64,000 nt of DNA from Neckera pumila (taxonomy: Eukaryota > Streptophyta > Bryopsida > Hypnales > Neckeraceae): assembly GCA_963969595.1 (NCBI GenBank), contig OZ018411.1, forward strand, positions 22,008,545 to 22,072,544, in the 5' to 3' direction. Positions 59,871 to 64,000 of this stretch are shown in pieces. A model generated the notes under the pieces. That model was not told the origin of the DNA and ran no database searches. It worked only from the letters and a program-made list of their open reading frames with translations. The position numbers and the translations under genes are program-made. Each line of letters opens with the position of its first letter. Within the stretch, counting starts at the first letter, position 1.

Positions 59871-61802
59871 CAAAAAAATGTCCAATATATACTAGCATTA
59901 TTTTAGATGGAGACTTAGTTGTCATTAAACGCCATATAAGATTGGCAAAATTTAAAGAACAAAATGCATAGACTAACTATGTCCCTATATATTCAAAAGA
60001 TGCAAATAAGTGTTCCTGCAATCCCCTCCTCCCTTTTGAAAAAATCCAGAGACGTTGATTTCAATTCAAAAGAAATTCCCCTCCCCCCTCTTCAATACTG
60101 TCAATCTCCAATTAAAAAAAAATAAACCATTGTTGTTGATCGTGGTCATAAGAGATAATACTGTCCGTCAGCATTCTAGGATGTGGAATATTATATAGAA
60201 TATGAAATATGTACAATATGTGGAATGCACATTGAATACATGTGCAATATATACATATCCATATAAAATATGGATACAAATTATAAAGATATTCAATTAT
60301 AAAGTCAATCTGATTCAATTTATGAACTTGAATAAAGTATAAAATATAAATGTAATTCATTCACATTGAGTAGCATTGGAGACCACTTGTTTAGGTATAT
60401 GAGAACATTGATGCTTAATCCCTAAATGATATTAGAAGCCAAAATTGGCCTAATATTTACAATACATACATACTCAGTTGCTTGGGCATTAAAAGGTTAA
60501 GTTAAAACCTCTATATTGTTTTAAAAAAGTTCACATGAAATCCAAAGCTATAGTGTAATCATTTGTTCTCTTAGAAACAAGGAATAATGACTAAGTTGAT
60601 CATGATGAGGCAACTTTGGAGCTACTACGTCATTGGGAATGAAATAAATGGGACTCTTCTTGTTAGTCGGAAATTTGGAATTTAGATTTTTTTGGGAACT
60701 TTTTGTTCAATGCTTGTTGCACAATCAATAGAGAGACAAACTAGTGGCCCCCCAAATGTGCCAATTTTTAAATTAATCCTTAATCCTTCAACATTTAAGC
60801 AATTGAATATATAGATTTTTTTGCATTGTAAATTGTAGGCCAATTCTAGCTTCTAATATTGTTTAGGGGTATATTTTGGACAAATACTTTGAGGTTGGAG
60901 ACCACCAAGTACTCTTTGACCTTGTTGTTGTTTTGAGGTGCCAATTATAAGTGTACTTAGTATTAAAAATTGCTCCAATTTAAGTCTATCTCCATTAATT
61001 TTGATTGACTTGAAATTAGATCAAATGGTGGCTTAGGATCCCAACTTACAAAAAGTATGCTTAGCACTTAAAAAAGATGATGCAAATACTGATTTAATTT
61101 ATTGAGAATAGATGTAGGTTGTTCAACAACTTGAGTGAAATCATTCAAAATTTTTGATATTAACATTACATCACGTGGACTTCCACATAGCCCTAGACAC
61201 ATTAGTTTGTGTCATCTCTAAGATGAAAGAACTTATGAGGAAGTGTATCAATGATGGAAGGCTCATCCCATTTTGGTACGTCTTTCTTAAGTCTAGAATT
61301 ATATTAATGGTGCATCTTTTTCCAAATCTGAAACCTTTTAAGGGTGTGTCACCTTTAGTCTAGTACTATTTTGATGGATAATCTTCATTCACATTGGCAT
61401 TTCTTTGATTACACTGGATTTTATCAAATGCTTGATTGGATATATTGACCGTGTGCCCAAGGATAAGCGATAGCAAGATCTAGGGTTCTTACAATTTACA
61501 ATCATACCGCAAATGGCCGTCATTTGTGAACACTCAAGTTAGCACTTTGGACTCTGGGTTTATTTTTTGCAATTTATGTTAGTTTTTAGTCCCATTTAAT
61601 GCAAAATAACATGAAATAAGTAATTGAAAAGGCTTTGGTAGAAGTCCCCACCAAATCAGTAAGGAGTCTTCCTAAAAGCATGGAAAGTATAAAATATCTT
61701 CTTTTTTCATATTTAGGTCTTAACAAAGTGTTTGAGAGATTAGATCTCGTTCTGAGAGAAGTGAAGATGTAAGAGTTAGCCAGTCCTAATGACTTGTCCA
61801 TG
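59871..61802. other. Gene-free AT-rich stretch with one tiny TTAA element
   Basis: Apart from the 86-bp TTAA-bounded unit at 60415-60500 nothing can be bounded. The frame at 60112-60360 is low-complexity Ile/Tyr-rich translation of AT-rich DNA. Confidence 0.4.
60415..60500. mobile_element. Miniature TTAA-bounded unit (86 bp)
   Basis: It begins TTAATCCCTAAATGATATTA and ends TTGGGCATTAAAAGGTTAA. Both ends resemble class III ends (CTAAATG / TTGGGCATT), so it looks like an extreme internal deletion of that class. Confidence 0.5.
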
Positions 61803-62679
61803 CTAACCCCTAAAGTACCAAAGTCCCCTTGAGGGACACTTGGGATTTTGGGCAGGCTCATACAACCTAAAATTTTGACCTGATTTTTTGAAACTTTTTT
61901 TGAAGATAGGAAATCACACTAGGTTTCTAGAAATATAATTTTTTTTCCAATCAGTGCCTGGGAGCAAAAGTTATGCCACCCAAAGTCAAAAAAGCAGTTC
62001 GTCGGGCAGAAAAAAAATCTTTAAAAATTTCATTTGAAGCTATGATTCATTCTATTTGGACTCAAAATGAGAAAGTTAGGAACATTTTTGTTTTTTGGGC
62101 AATCTAAGCATCTTCAAAAAAAATAACTTATAGTATTCATTTTTTAATGCATTTTCAAATTTTTTCAAATTTTTTTTTGGAAAAGGTTAAGTTTGTTTGC
62201 AAGAACAATCCCACTATTGTGAATATGGTGTTTTAATTCAACCTAAGAGCTATTAACAATTTAGTGTTTTGTTCAATTTTGGACCTACTTCTACTTAACA
62301 ATTTTTTATTTGTAAAAATCACGTTTTGACATTCTGAAACTTTTTTTCCCGACCCTCAACTCAAATGTTCAACATAAATTTTTTTAACTTAATGCTATGT
62401 AGTGCAAAAAAAATCCACAAATGGCCATCAAAGTCATCTGAAATTGTAGGCTGCAATTCAAAAAAACTTTTTTTTCCAACTTCAAATGCTAATATCTTCC
62501 AATCCGTAAGGTCAAACTTCATAAAAATTTTACCACATGATCTAAGACAAATGAAGTACAAGATCCTATGGTTAGATTCTCAATTTATTTTATTTTTTGG
62601 TTTAGGAAGTAATCGCAGCAGAAATGGCAGTTTTCAGTGGTTTTGGAGCCAAAAATTGCCTTGGTATTTTAGGTGTTAA
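61803..62679 (+). mobile_element. TTAA-type MITE, class I, diverged
   Basis: The left end is CTAACCCCTAAAGTACCAAA (first T mutated) and the right end TTGGTATTTTAGGTGTTAA. Class I blocks are present: GGGATTTTGGGCAGGCTCAT, CAATCAGTGCCTGGGAGCAA, TTGGACCTACTTCTACTTAA and GCAGAAATGGCAGTTTTC. It is about 50 bp shorter than the reference copy. Closest to the 37636-38564 copy. Confidence 0.7.
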
Positions 62680-62695
62680 ACTACACTTAAAAAAT

Positions 62696-62986
62696 CATTA
62701 GAAGAAATAAGAGGCCTCTAGAAGACTACGAGTTCCCTTGCATTCCCAGACTGCAGGAATGCATAGAAGCAATTGGCTGGTGGGGTTGAAATGGTGCCAC
62801 GTCATTTAAAAAAAAAAAAAAAAAAATTTTGCCTAAAATGATATTTGGAGAAAAGAATTTTTTTTATTTTTTTTTATTTTTTTGAAAAAAAAATTTTGAC
62901 AACCCAAATTTGCTGTCCATAGAATCTAGCCAGCATTGGAAACGGGCCTGAAACGACCCTCCAATGCCCTCAAATCCTCTCTAATG
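62696..62986. mobile_element. CATTAGAG-family MITE, copy C (291 bp)
   Basis: The left end CATTAGAAGAAATAAGAGGC and the reverse complement of the right end (CATTAGAGAGGATTTGAGGG) are inverted repeats. GAGTTCCCTTGCATTCCCAG and GCCACGTCAT are shared, in inverted order, with copies A and B. The centre contains long A and T runs. It begins 16 bp after the end of a TTAA element. Confidence 0.65.
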
Positions 62987-64000
62987 AACAAAAAACAAGG
63001 AAGTTACAAATAATTGAATTTTAATCATAAAATTGAATAGGAATTTAGGATTTTCATCTAAAGGAATCATCAAAAAATCTTATAAAGTGGAAATCAATCA
63101 AGGAATCTTAAAGTATTTCAAAATCTCTTTTTACTTTTAAAAATACTTTATTTTTGAAGGATAAAAGCTTGGATGAAGTTTAGACCAAAGTTGGATGCAA
63201 TTCTTTCAGTCAAGTCAAAATTAGGTTTAATTTTAGAATCCAGTAGTTAAAATCCAACCCTAAGATTTGGAATTATTTTGAATTGATTTACTATTTTAAT
63301 TTCATGGATGAAGTTCTTATATTAGATTAGAAGTCAAACTTCATCTGCTGATAACTTTTGCTATGAATCTCGTAATCTAGTTTTCTTTATCATTTTGGAA
63401 AGAAGGAGTTAGATTCTATAATTTTGCTTAGATACAACTTTAGTTTAGATTAAATTAAATTTTCATCACGTGGTTTGATTTAACCGCGACGTTCTAACCC
63501 TTTAACAAAAAGTATGATTTAAACTATTTGAATTTTAGGATACACAATAACAGAGTAGTTTCCATTGCTTAGAAGGCAAACATTTGATTTGATTAGGAAT
63601 TACACACCCAGGAGTAAATCTCCATTCAAAAAGCCACTAAAGTCTATGTGCAACTTTCTGACTCAAGGGTGGAGTTTGAAACACTCACAAGGAACATTTG
63701 ACCTTTAGGAGTTAAAGTCCAAAAAACATAACTATGTAAATGAAGCAATAGAAGAAATGCACAAGGGAGTGCAAAACACTACAATTTTACTTTTCCTATT
63801 ACAAGTGGTGGTACCACATACTAGATAGTAATGACAATGCAAAAGAATACACAAGACTGAATAGATCTATTTTCTACAATGGAAGTGATGGCTAATGCGA
63901 ATGAGAAATGGATGGAGATGGGGAACAGATGCAGCACACTAAAAAAGCAACCTTCTCCTTTAATTTCAATTGCAACAAGATCAAAGAAATGCAGACGATT
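62987..64000. other. Gene-free AT-rich stretch to the window end
   Basis: A single CATTTGACCTTTAGGAGTTAA word near 63695-63715 looks like the right end of a TTAA element, but no left end was found. Nothing else can be supported. Confidence 0.4.

Overview
This window is nuclear DNA from a land plant. The evidence is spliced protein-coding exons with GT-AG introns, a gene of the plant POLAR / POLAR-like cell-polarity family, a relic of the plant-specific microtubule gene SPIRAL1, and Tourist/Harbinger-, CACTA- and LINE-type repeats. The background is very AT-rich. The exons and one large transposon are clearly richer in GC. The species cannot be fixed from the sequence; a non-model, repeat-rich genome, possibly a non-flowering plant, fits but is a guess.

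Layout. Positions 27-664 form a long hairpin repeat. On the minus strand, 8377-3388 supports a four-exon model for a small membrane protein whose last intron is 4.1 kb and holds an old transposon. A coding relic (8464-8886) lies just upstream of it. From about 9.9 to 25.4 kb the DNA is a dense, nested pile of small DNA transposons. From 35.5 down to 27.2 kb on the minus strand lies the only large host gene, an eight-exon POLAR-like coiled-coil protein. From 36.6 to 51.3 kb there are again mostly small transposons plus a decayed LINE end. From 51481 to 58034 there is one 6.55-kb PIF/Harbinger transposon with matched ends and a TAA target duplication. It carries a Myb/trihelix-type ORF, a DDE transposase and a captured piece of a host SPIRAL1-like gene. 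From 58 to 64 kb there are AT-rich filler and further small elements.

The repeats fall into a few families. (1) A TTAA-flanked family with ends TTAACCCCTAAAG/CTTTAGGGGTTAA, in at least 14 copies of three size classes, has the hallmarks of piggyBac-type MITEs. (2) Elements with AGGTA ends flanked by TA share their terminal bases with the 6.55-kb Harbinger element. (3) Elements with GAGCATCGCC or GGGC ends have TTA/TAA duplications (PIF/Harbinger type). (4) CACTA-ended foldbacks. (5) A roughly 290-bp CATTAGAG family. Elements of one family sit inside another in several places, which gives a relative order of insertion.

Main points of interest: the host-gene fragment inside the Harbinger element, the abundance of TTAA/piggyBac-like MITEs in a plant, a 1.1-kb CACTA-ended hairpin, and the unusually long C-terminal part of the POLAR-like protein. 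No tRNA, rRNA or CRISPR array was seen. All identifications rest on reading the sequence; no searches were run.
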